From assembly GCA_900769345.1 (NCBI GenBank), contig CAAGGJ010000160.1:1-25110 (forward strand): a DNA stretch of 25,110 nucleotides. Reading direction: 5' to 3'. This document shows, piece after piece, positions 8,119 through 15,292 of this stretch (the first letter of the stretch is position 1; each line of letters starts with the position of its first letter). The notes beneath the pieces were generated by a model. That model had not been told where the DNA came from and searched no databases. It saw nothing but the letters and a program-made list of their open reading frames with translations. Both the position numbers and the translations under genes were made by a program. This DNA is from Bacteroidales bacterium. GTDB taxonomy: Bacteria; Bacteroidota; Bacteroidia; Bacteroidales; Muribaculaceae.

Positions 8119-9054
8119 TTATTCATCTTTTATCATTTTTGCTATTTCCTCCGAGCTGTAGCACACCTCGCAGAAAATCTGCCGTATCTCTCGCGCCCCT
8201 ATTTTCGCGAAATCTTTTTCGAGGGGTATCGCCATCACACCTCCCATATCCACCGAGGCGGGCGATATCAATATGTTGTCATCGCCTTGGGCATCGTAGC
8301 ACGACGGCCGATGTTGCTTGCGTGGAAATGCGCTAATTATCCACTCGTCGTCGCTCTTTGCACATAGCACATTGAGCATCGGTTCGGTCTCACCAGTCGG
8401 CACAGGCAATCGTGATGTGAGCATATCAAACATTTCGGCTCCGGCGGCTATGTCGGTTGCTCTTATCACCACTGCTGCTCGATCATGGTCCACTACGCTC
8501 ATGCGTGCCAATCTGTTGCTCGCCACGTGCTGTTCATCGGCTTCGTTAAGCTCCGAGAGCCATGGCATAAAGCCTTTATTACCTGCCTGAAAGTGCATAT
8601 GGTCGGGCGCCGAGGCTCCACATCGCGGCCCGTTGTAGAAGAGCTCATATCCATCCATTGCATCAGCCATAGCCATCATATCGGGCATACGGCGGGCTAT
8701 GCTTTGGTCGGTGTGTCGACTACAAGCTATGGTGAGATGTTTGGGAAAGATGGGATAAGGATTCACAAGCACCTTATATTCATCACCCCAGGCAAGCCAT
8801 TGCTGCTCCAACGGTCGATTTTCGTCGCACAGAAAGCACTTGCGCGCCTTGAGCGACGCCGCATCTATCTTTGCGGCACTGGAGCGAATACGGGCGGGGT
8901 TGAATTGTACTTTTATAGTATAATCACCCGTTTGCACGGTTTTAATTTGCACTGAGTTGAGTGCGGCAAAGTTGGTTTTCGCCATTGGCCATTCTGCCAA
9001 TTGTCGGGCAAAAAACTCGTCCACTTCAACCCCGCTTATCCGCTTCATTATCAT
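8119..9054 (-). CDS. DUF4922 protein, HIT/GalT-like with an HxHxQ motif
   Basis: A 311-residue soluble protein. It shows a C-F-L-C pair (Cys73, Cys76), N-P-Y-P-I-F-P-K-H-L-T-I (98-109), and G-A-S-A-P-D-H-M-H-F-Q-A (146-157). These are the landmarks of the galactose-1-phosphate uridylyltransferase/HIT superfamily, and the H152-x-H154-x-Q156 motif resembles that of GDP-hexose phosphorylases of the VTC2 type and GalT. The central histidine would form the nucleotidyl-enzyme intermediate. I infer a cytoplasmic nucleotide-sugar phosphorylase or nucleotidyltransferase; no substrate is known to me. It sits 34 bp after a glycosyltransferase gene and 18 bp before the SpoIID-like gene, so it could make or recycle a nucleotide sugar for the former. 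Start: ATG at 9054; a second ATG two codons later is equally possible. Confidence 0.87.
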   Translation of the reverse strand: MIMKRISGVEVDEFFARQLAEWPMAKTNFAALNSVQIKTVQTGDYTIKVQFNPARIRSSAAKIDAASLKARKCFLCDENRPLEQQWLAWGDEYKVLVNPYPIFPKHLTIACSRHTDQSIARRMPDMMAMADAMDGYELFYNGPRCGASAPDHMHFQAGNKGFMPWLSELNEADEQHVASNRLARMSVVDHDRAAVVIRATDIAAGAEMFDMLTSRLPVPTGETEPMLNVLCAKSDDEWIISAFPRKQHRPSCYDAQGDDNILISPASVDMGGVMAIPLEKDFAKIGAREIRQIFCEVCYSSEEIAKMIKDE

Positions 9055-9088
9055 AACATTCTATAAATATTTCTTATCTCGTCGGCTA

Positions 9089-10570
9089 TTACTTCTTAGC
9101 TTTGTTCATAGCGATACGTGCCTTCAACTCCCATGTGCGGATGCGATCCTTATAGGTGTTGTTGCGATTCATCTTGTCCACATCGAGGGCGGCATCGCTG
9201 TTGTCATCCCAACGGCGGCACAAGTAAACCGACTTATACACGCGTCCTATCTGATAGATACGCGACATATTCAAGCCTAATGCATAGTCTTCGCCGTAGT
9301 TCACTGCAGGCAACTTCATCGAGCGAAGCACCGGAGTGTAGAATGCGCGTGGTGCACCGAGTCCGTTGATGCGAAGTGCGTTGTTACGACCGTTTTCGGG
9401 TGTCCATTCGCGGTGATCTACAAGACCCGGAGGCAATATGTTGCGATTGATATCGGTGAGGGTGTACGAACCTACCACCATTGCACAGTTTTGTTCGTAG
9501 AAAGCGTTAACCATAGTGGTGAGGGTGTTTTCGTCTTCATATACGTCATCGCTGTCGAGCTGCACGCAGAACTTACCTGCCTGTTCGTGGTGTGCTGCAA
9601 GGTTCCAGCATGCGCCTACGCCTATATCGCCCACTATCATATGTATAACTTGTGGATTGTTGGCATAGCGTTCTTTGATGATTTCAGTAGTGCGGTCGGT
9701 TGAGCAGTTGTCCACTACTATCACATTGAACTTAAAGTCGCACTTCTGTGCAAGTGCGCTGTCGATGGCGTCGGCTATAGTGCGCTCGCGGGTGCGTACC
9801 GGGATGATTACGGTGGCTTCAACCGGGAAATTATCCTCGCTGAACTCGATGTGCTTAAATTCGGGTTCAAGGTAACCGCCTATTTCCTTCAAGTGCTCGG
9901 TGCATGCTTGCTCCATCTCTATCTGACGACCACGGTTGCGCGGGTCTACATAGTCGAACATCTTTTCACCGCTCTTGCGGGTGTCGAGCTCGATGTCGCT
10001 GTATAGGAATTCGTTGATGTGGGTCAACTCTGCAAATTGCGACAACTTCAAGCGCAAATCGTAGAGTCCTGCAAACTTATAATCGGCTTTCATAGCTGCA
10101 GCTGCCTTCTTGTAGCAGTGTGAGCAGAAAAGAAGTACCGAACCGAAGTCGAAATCGTCGCGCAAACTACCGAATTGATAGTCAATAACCGGTGCTTTGG
10201 TGCTGGTAGGGAGGCCTTCTTCGCTGTAGTGATCGCCATTGTAGTGGTCGGCATAAACCATACCGCTTAGGGTGTCTTCGGCTATCTTTACCATGCGGTC
10301 GAGAGCAAACGGACCGAACTTCAGGTTGTCGTACTTCTGATAATAGAGCACGAAATCGCTGTCGGCCTTTTCTGCTATTGCTTTCATAGTCTTGCTCGAT
10401 GTCAAACCATCGATTTTTATCACTTCACAGCCTTCATAGCTGCCCTCAGCGCCTTCGAGCTGAAGAAGGTAGATTTTCTTCACCAGCGCATTAGCCTTTA
10501 ATTCGGCTACTGTTGCCGACACTTGATTGGCATCGGCGAATGGAATAAAGCAATTAATTGTTTTTGCCAT
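9089..10570 (-). CDS. Two-domain family 2 glycosyltransferase (paralogue B)
   Basis: A 493-residue protein without signal peptide or membrane helix. The C-terminal half (252 to about 460) is a GT-A/GT2 catalytic domain: A-T-V-I-I-P-V-R-T-R (252-261), V-V-D-N-C-S-T-D (285-292), the metal-binding D-S-D-D (339-342), G-E-D-Y-A-L-G (426-432) and R-R-W-D-D-N (452-457). The N-terminal half (1-235) looks like a second, degenerate GT-A fold: a strand-helix start at 4-30, D-F-V-L-Y-Y-Q-K-Y-D at 72-81 where a DxD would be expected, then A-P-V-I-D-Y-Q-F-G-S-L-R-D-D-F at 126-140. It lacks DxD and is probably non-catalytic. It is clearly paralogous to the next gene upstream (30-bp gap). Donor and acceptor are unknown. 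Confidence 0.9.
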   Translation of the reverse strand: MAKTINCFIPFADANQVSATVAELKANALVKKIYLLQLEGAEGSYEGCEVIKIDGLTSSKTMKAIAEKADSDFVLYYQKYDNLKFGPFALDRMVKIAEDTLSGMVYADHYNGDHYSEEGLPTSTKAPVIDYQFGSLRDDFDFGSVLLFCSHCYKKAAAAMKADYKFAGLYDLRLKLSQFAELTHINEFLYSDIELDTRKSGEKMFDYVDPRNRGRQIEMEQACTEHLKEIGGYLEPEFKHIEFSEDNFPVEATVIIPVRTRERTIADAIDSALAQKCDFKFNVIVVDNCSTDRTTEIIKERYANNPQVIHMIVGDIGVGACWNLAAHHEQAGKFCVQLDSDDVYEDENTLTTMVNAFYEQNCAMVVGSYTLTDINRNILPPGLVDHREWTPENGRNNALRINGLGAPRAFYTPVLRSMKLPAVNYGEDYALGLNMSRIYQIGRVYKSVYLCRRWDDNSDAALDVDKMNRNNTYKDRIRTWELKARIAMNKAKK

Positions 10571-10600
10571 AATAAGTTTCTTTGTAGTTATTTATTGTTA

Positions 10601-12067
10601 TTATTTATTATTTTTCTCACTATTTTGTGCTATACGCGCCCTCAGTTCCCATGTGCGTATGCGATCCTTATATACATTATTGGCGTTCATAGCCGAAATA
10701 TCGAGGTCGGCATCGGTGTTATCCTCCCATCGGCGTGCGCACGACATTACATCCCACACTCTGCCCACGCGGTAGTTGCGCGATATGTAGAGTCCCATAG
10801 CATAATCTTCGCCGTAACAGGTGTTGGGCAGATGTATCTCACGAAATACAGGTGTATAGAACGCTCTGGGACCGCCTATGCCGTTCACGCGAAGCAGATT
10901 GTTGCGGCCATTGTCATCGGTCCACTCGTTGTGGAGTATCTTGCCCGGTGGCAGTATGTTCAGGTCGAAATCGGTTATTTCATAACCTCCCACCACCATT
11001 GCGCTACCCGAGCGATAGAATTCTGCCACCATCGTAGCCAACACTTGGTCGGTCTTATACACATCGTCGCTGTCGAGACCTATCACAAACCTGCCACAAC
11101 GGCTGTCATCAGCGCCAAGATTCCAGCAGCCGCCTATTCCCAGGTCGTTGCGTTCGGGTATTAGGTGTATCACTCGCTCATCGGCGGCATATCGGTCTAT
11201 CAATTCCGATGTGCCATCGGTGGAATGATTATCCACCACTATCAAATTATATTTAAACGGGGCTTTCTGCTTTAGCACACTCTCTATGGCATCGCCTATG
11301 GTGCGCACGCGATTGAGCACCGGTATTATTACCGTACACTCCGTATCGAAATTGCCTTCTTTGAGGTCAATTGCCTTATATTCGCCCGGCTGCAAATAAG
11401 CCCCCACGCGCTTCAAATAGTCGGTCACCGATTGCTCCATTTCCAACTGTTGACGACGATTATCGGGGTTTTGATAGTCAAAGATAGTCTCTCCGCTGCT
11501 TCGCAGGTCGAGTGCCACTTCGCTATAGAGATATTCGTTGATATGTTCCAGTCTACCTAACTCACTAAGGCGCAGACGCATATCATAAAATCCGGCAAAG
11601 TCATATACCTCTGTCATAGCCGAAGCCACTTGTTTCAGGGCTTCGGTCTTTATCAAAATCAATGAACCAAATTCAAATTCGTCGCGAAGACTGCCTTGCT
11701 GATAATCGATTACCGGAGCCTTGGTCATCACTCCGTTTCGCTCTTGATAGCGGTCGGCATAGCACATCACTGCGCCACTATCGTCGGCTATTTTGAGCAT
11801 TCGCTGCAATGCGTGATAACCCAATCGGAGCACATCTCCATTGCGATACAATAAAGTGTAGTCCGTTTCCGATTTATCGGCAATTGCCTTGATAGCGCAT
11901 GTGGAGTCAAGACTGTCCACTTGCATTATCTCACACATATCACATTGCACGCTCTTTGTGGCCAAAGCATAACATTTGCTCACCACGCCACTCGCTTTGA
12001 GTTGAGCTACGGTGCTGCTTACCTTGGCATTATCTGAATATAATATGAATGAGTCAATCCTTTTCAT
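10601..12067 (-). CDS. Two-domain family 2 glycosyltransferase (paralogue A)
   Basis: A 488-residue protein paralogous, end to end, to the gene that follows it. The C-terminal GT2 domain has C-T-V-I-I-P-V-L-N-R (244-253), V-V-D-N-H-S-T-D-G-T (277-286), D-S-D-D at 332-335, a shared N-I-L-P-P-G, G-R-N-N-L-L-R-V-N-G, P-R-A-F-Y-T-P-V, G-E-D-Y-A-M-G and A-R-R-W-E-D-N. The N-terminal 230 residues again resemble a GT-A fold without a DxD (D-Y-T-L-L-Y-R-N-G-D at 69-78). I chose the ATG at 12067 (M-K-R-I-D-S-F-I-L-Y), which aligns with the start of the paralogue; the longer frame from 12133 overlaps the amidase gene by 59 bp. It begins 7 bp after that gene's stop. No membrane segment is visible, so the pair probably acts on the cytoplasmic face. 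Confidence 0.9.
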   Translation of the reverse strand: MKRIDSFILYSDNAKVSSTVAQLKASGVVSKCYALATKSVQCDMCEIMQVDSLDSTCAIKAIADKSETDYTLLYRNGDVLRLGYHALQRMLKIADDSGAVMCYADRYQERNGVMTKAPVIDYQQGSLRDEFEFGSLILIKTEALKQVASAMTEVYDFAGFYDMRLRLSELGRLEHINEYLYSEVALDLRSSGETIFDYQNPDNRRQQLEMEQSVTDYLKRVGAYLQPGEYKAIDLKEGNFDTECTVIIPVLNRVRTIGDAIESVLKQKAPFKYNLIVVDNHSTDGTSELIDRYAADERVIHLIPERNDLGIGGCWNLGADDSRCGRFVIGLDSDDVYKTDQVLATMVAEFYRSGSAMVVGGYEITDFDLNILPPGKILHNEWTDDNGRNNLLRVNGIGGPRAFYTPVFREIHLPNTCYGEDYAMGLYISRNYRVGRVWDVMSCARRWEDNTDADLDISAMNANNVYKDRIRTWELRARIAQNSEKNNK

Positions 12068-12074
12068 TTTCCAA

Positions 12075-15068
12075 TCAATTATTCTTAAAGAACTCGAGGA
12101 CGCTCTGCATGAGTTTGCTGCGACTCTCATCACTTTTTATTGTTTCGAACGGCATACCCATCACCACAGTGCGATAACCGCCCATATCGGCTGCTATGCC
12201 CGCCGGAATGTTATTCTCGCCATATCGCCAGATGGTATTTGCTTTCTTGCCTGCGGGGATTACGCCGTCGGGCGACTCTACGCAATAGATTTCTTCGTTG
12301 AGGGTCTGGCAGAACTCATAATCACTGCCATAGGCGAACTCTCGGTATGGACTTGCCACTGTGTAGAATCGGCCTTGTGTGGCAGCTCTGCCCACGCGCC
12401 AACCGTAACCAAGCACTCCGCTTGCGAAGTCTTGCTCTGCCTTGCCCGATGAGATGCCGTCCCACACATCGCTTGCCACATAGGCTCCGGTGAGCATCAC
12501 ATTGCCACCGACTGAGGTGTAGGCTCTCAAAGCATCCATCAGCGCCGGGCTGTAGAGTTTATAGCGATTGGGCACTGCTCCGCGGCCCACTTTTATCTCT
12601 TTCTGCTTGCCTGCTATGATGTCTACTGCACAATAACCTTCGAGGCTGATACCCTGCTCTACTGCGCTTACACTCGACGACACGAACGAATAGCCTGCCG
12701 CCATTATTGCCTCGCCATGAACGAACGGATAATCGAATGTATTGCCGGCTATCACCTTGGTCTCGTAGTTGGAGTGGCTGCCGCCAAATCCGGCTGCATC
12801 GTCATCGCGCCACGGCAAGTTGCGGCGGAACTCAAATTGTGAGCCAATGTGCGAGATATCATATTTATATGGCACGCCCGAATCTTTATTGTTAAGAAAT
12901 CCGGCATAGCAACTATCTCCTTCGCCCAGCGCAAACGAGTCGGGACCGCTCACGCGAGTGAAGGCATTAATCACCATCACACTACCCTTCGATGCGGGTG
13001 CCACGCCCAGCGAGAGCACTTCGGAGTCGAAGCTGCGTCCGCCTTGGTTCATCGCCACTACCTTGTAGCTATGTATCTTATTATCGGCAATGCGCACCTT
13101 ATATTGCGGCTCGGCCACCACTGCCACTTCCACAAACGCTCCTCTATCGATGCGTTCGAGCACCACATAACGCTCGGTTTGTGCCTTGGCACACTGCTTG
13201 TCGATGGTGGGTTGCCAAGTGAGCACATACTCTCCGTTGCCGCCATCGGTGATAGCAAACGAGTTGACGGGCAATGGCTGTACCATATAGTCACGACCAT
13301 CGCGCTTAGCTATAAACTCAAGCATACCTTTATATATAGCACGGCTCACGGTGAAGCGGAATGTCGGATCCAATCCGTAGCGCATATCGGCAAAATTCTG
13401 ATGAGAGAGAAGTTCGAGCAACATTGTAGGCACCTCGGGCACTCGAGCCTCGTAGTACGACTTATCCCACATGCCACGACGGCTCCAATCTGGCTCATAC
13501 AGTGCTCGCACATCGTTGCAGATGTTGGTGGAAATAAAATTGGTGAGATGACGCGAATATCCGCGTGGTGTGCCATCGGCATAGTTGCCGAAATCTTGGC
13601 TCATATATATGCCGAGCGTGCCCACGATGCTGTCGTTGGGTGTTGTGCCGGCATCGGTGTGAAATGCAAATGCCAGGTCGACCGGAATATTCAGACCTGC
13701 GCGCTCGGGCAGCACTGCCGAACCGCCTGCAAGCCAGTTAACCCACTCTGCGCGACTGCGATAATCGTCGTTATAGTCGTTGGCGAGTCGCGATAGTGTA
13801 TAGACCGAGTCGGGAGCACCTGCCCACTGCAACCAGTAGCGGGAGCCTTCGGTAAATCGGGGGTATCCCGATGTCATATAGGGATAATCTATATTTTCAT
13901 CGTAGGTGTAGCTCACTTTCTCATCGGCTTCGGGCTTCTTCACGCGACGAGCCACATTGCCCATACCGCCGCCCACCTTCACGGCATCGGCTGTCACCAC
14001 GCCGTGATGCTTCGATTCGTTGCTGAGCACCACCAAATCGGCGTTCATGCCTTTTTTCAACGGAAAATGGCCGAGATATATCCATGTACCTCCGCCCATT
14101 TGCTGATTTATTACAAAGTGCTTCGTGCCATCGAGGTAATTGACGGTGTAATGCGCATCGCTCACGCTTTCGGGCAACGATTTATACGACACATACACTG
14201 CATATTCACCATCTTGAGGCATTTCCACGCTCCATGCGGCTGTAGATGTGCCACCTTCACGAGTAGCCACTTGGCGATAACTGCCCTCGGCAAACGGATT
14301 TTCATAGTCGACATAATAGTCCTTTGCCCACGCAAAACCGCTGCCTTCACCGGTTTTCCATGCATTTTTGCCGTTTTTCTCTATATAATATTCTTGTGCT
14401 TTCGCTCCGTCGTTATCCACAAGCACCTCGAAACTATGTATATCACGATCGCGAGGACTCATCACATAGGCCCCGGCATTCTCAAGCATCGGCATCAAGA
14501 AGGGCACTACATACGACTGGGTATAAAGGTCCTCTACGGTCTGATTCAACCGTGCACGCTGCCACTCCCAGCGATTAAGCTTTGGCTCAAAATACCATCC
14601 ATGACTCTGCCAGAGGGCTATCACATTGTCGCACAAGCCTTTCTTATAGTCGTAATGCGCATCTACCACTCGCACAAAACTTTCGTTCTCGCGTGCATAT
14701 TTTTTCTCGAAATCCTTAGTGTAATTGTCGATATTGCGACCTGCTATGTTGATATTAACCTTATATTTGGCATACGACGCTCCGAGCATACTGCGGAAGC
14801 GTTTTTTCAACTGCGCCACATCGGCTGCCGTAAATGGCACATCGCCATATGTATCACTCAATGTGACGTTTATGGCCTTCTTCTTGCGATTGACATCTAT
14901 TTTCTTTACAAATACTTTGCCTATTCCCATATTGGCAGGTACGGTACTCTCCAATATGGCGGTCGCCTTATCGGTGGTTGCCTTACCTAATGCCTCAGCT
15001 TTCATCTCGGCACTGCCGCTTATGCACAACATAGCTGCAGCTGTTATGGCTATTATTGTTTTTTTCAT
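12075..15068 (-). CDS. Secreted Amidase_3-type peptidoglycan amidase with golvesin-like insert ('xanthan lyase' type), copy 2
   Basis: A 997-residue exported protein (signal peptide about 1-20). The zinc amidase fold is split: strand I-A-L-W-Q-S-H-G-W-Y (150-159) gives His156, T-V-E-D-L-Y (177-182) gives Glu179, A-F-A-F-H-T-D-A-G (466-474) gives His470, and T-M-L-L-E-L-L-S-H (548-556) gives the catalytic Glu552. Between Glu179 and His470 lies a golvesin C-terminal-like beta domain (about 255-375, with Y-A-V-Y-V-S-Y and G-G-G-T-W-I-Y-L-G). Residues 597-688 look like fibronectin type III; 692-997 resemble a class I glutamine-amidotransferase-like (ThuA-type) fold. All four amidase residues are present, so I predict an active N-acetylmuramoyl-L-alanine amidase despite the 'xanthan lyase' name such proteins often carry. 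It is a tandem copy of the gene upstream and lies 7 bp before the glycosyltransferases. Confidence 0.92.
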   Translation of the reverse strand: MKKTIIAITAAAMLCISGSAEMKAEALGKATTDKATAILESTVPANMGIGKVFVKKIDVNRKKKAINVTLSDTYGDVPFTAADVAQLKKRFRSMLGASYAKYKVNINIAGRNIDNYTKDFEKKYARENESFVRVVDAHYDYKKGLCDNVIALWQSHGWYFEPKLNRWEWQRARLNQTVEDLYTQSYVVPFLMPMLENAGAYVMSPRDRDIHSFEVLVDNDGAKAQEYYIEKNGKNAWKTGEGSGFAWAKDYYVDYENPFAEGSYRQVATREGGTSTAAWSVEMPQDGEYAVYVSYKSLPESVSDAHYTVNYLDGTKHFVINQQMGGGTWIYLGHFPLKKGMNADLVVLSNESKHHGVVTADAVKVGGGMGNVARRVKKPEADEKVSYTYDENIDYPYMTSGYPRFTEGSRYWLQWAGAPDSVYTLSRLANDYNDDYRSRAEWVNWLAGGSAVLPERAGLNIPVDLAFAFHTDAGTTPNDSIVGTLGIYMSQDFGNYADGTPRGYSRHLTNFISTNICNDVRALYEPDWSRRGMWDKSYYEARVPEVPTMLLELLSHQNFADMRYGLDPTFRFTVSRAIYKGMLEFIAKRDGRDYMVQPLPVNSFAITDGGNGEYVLTWQPTIDKQCAKAQTERYVVLERIDRGAFVEVAVVAEPQYKVRIADNKIHSYKVVAMNQGGRSFDSEVLSLGVAPASKGSVMVINAFTRVSGPDSFALGEGDSCYAGFLNNKDSGVPYKYDISHIGSQFEFRRNLPWRDDDAAGFGGSHSNYETKVIAGNTFDYPFVHGEAIMAAGYSFVSSSVSAVEQGISLEGYCAVDIIAGKQKEIKVGRGAVPNRYKLYSPALMDALRAYTSVGGNVMLTGAYVASDVWDGISSGKAEQDFASGVLGYGWRVGRAATQGRFYTVASPYREFAYGSDYEFCQTLNEEIYCVESPDGVIPAGKKANTIWRYGENNIPAGIAADMGGYRTVVMGMPFETIKSDESRSKLMQSVLEFFKNN

Positions 15069-15139
15069 ATCTGTCTATTATTCTAATGCACTAACGGCCA
15101 ATGGTTTATGTAGCAATATTAAAATCGTATACTATATTG

Positions 15140-15147
15140 CAAAAATA
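15140..15147 (-). promoter_or_regulatory. Possible Bacteroidetes -7 box for the downstream amidase gene
   Basis: On the minus strand the bases read TATTTTTG, which fits TAnnTTTG. The nearest TTG upstream is at 15172-15174, a 24-base spacing that is longer than the usual 19-21, so the -33 match is weak. Initiation near 15132 would leave a leader of about 64 bases before the ATG at 15068. Confidence 0.3.
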
Positions 15148-15254
15148 ATATAAAATTTCGATTGAAATGCACAATATTTTGCCAATTTTTCCCGATTCAA
15201 CATTATTTAATATTTGTACACACATTTTTAATTTTCGAAATATCAATATTATTC

Positions 15255-15278
15255 GCTCATGGGGTGTTCCATCCGAGC
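15255..15278 (-). terminator. Imperfect hairpin just after the first amidase stop codon
   Basis: GCTC-ATGG pairs with CCAT-GAGC across a 6-base loop, with a two-base bulge (73-74). It starts 15 bases after the stop at 15293. No T-run follows on the minus strand, so at most it is a weak or RNA-stabilising terminator. Confidence 0.3.
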
Positions 15279-15292
15279 AAAATTTCATCTAA

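Larger units (their letters stand above)
15069..15292. other. AT-rich 224-bp spacer between the tandem amidase genes
   Basis: The spacer is much richer in A and T than its flanking genes and carries no open frame of interest. It contains an imperfect hairpin near the upstream stop and a -7-like box (both listed separately), so it may allow partial termination and re-initiation between the two amidase genes. Confidence 0.5.

Noticed and set aside
12849..14990. Long plus-strand open frames (315 and 328 residues) across the second amidase gene
   Set aside because: They lie antisense to a gene with clear catalytic motifs, have no recognisable domains and are rich in His, Cys and Ile as expected of complement frames. 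Similar shadows occur over the first amidase gene.
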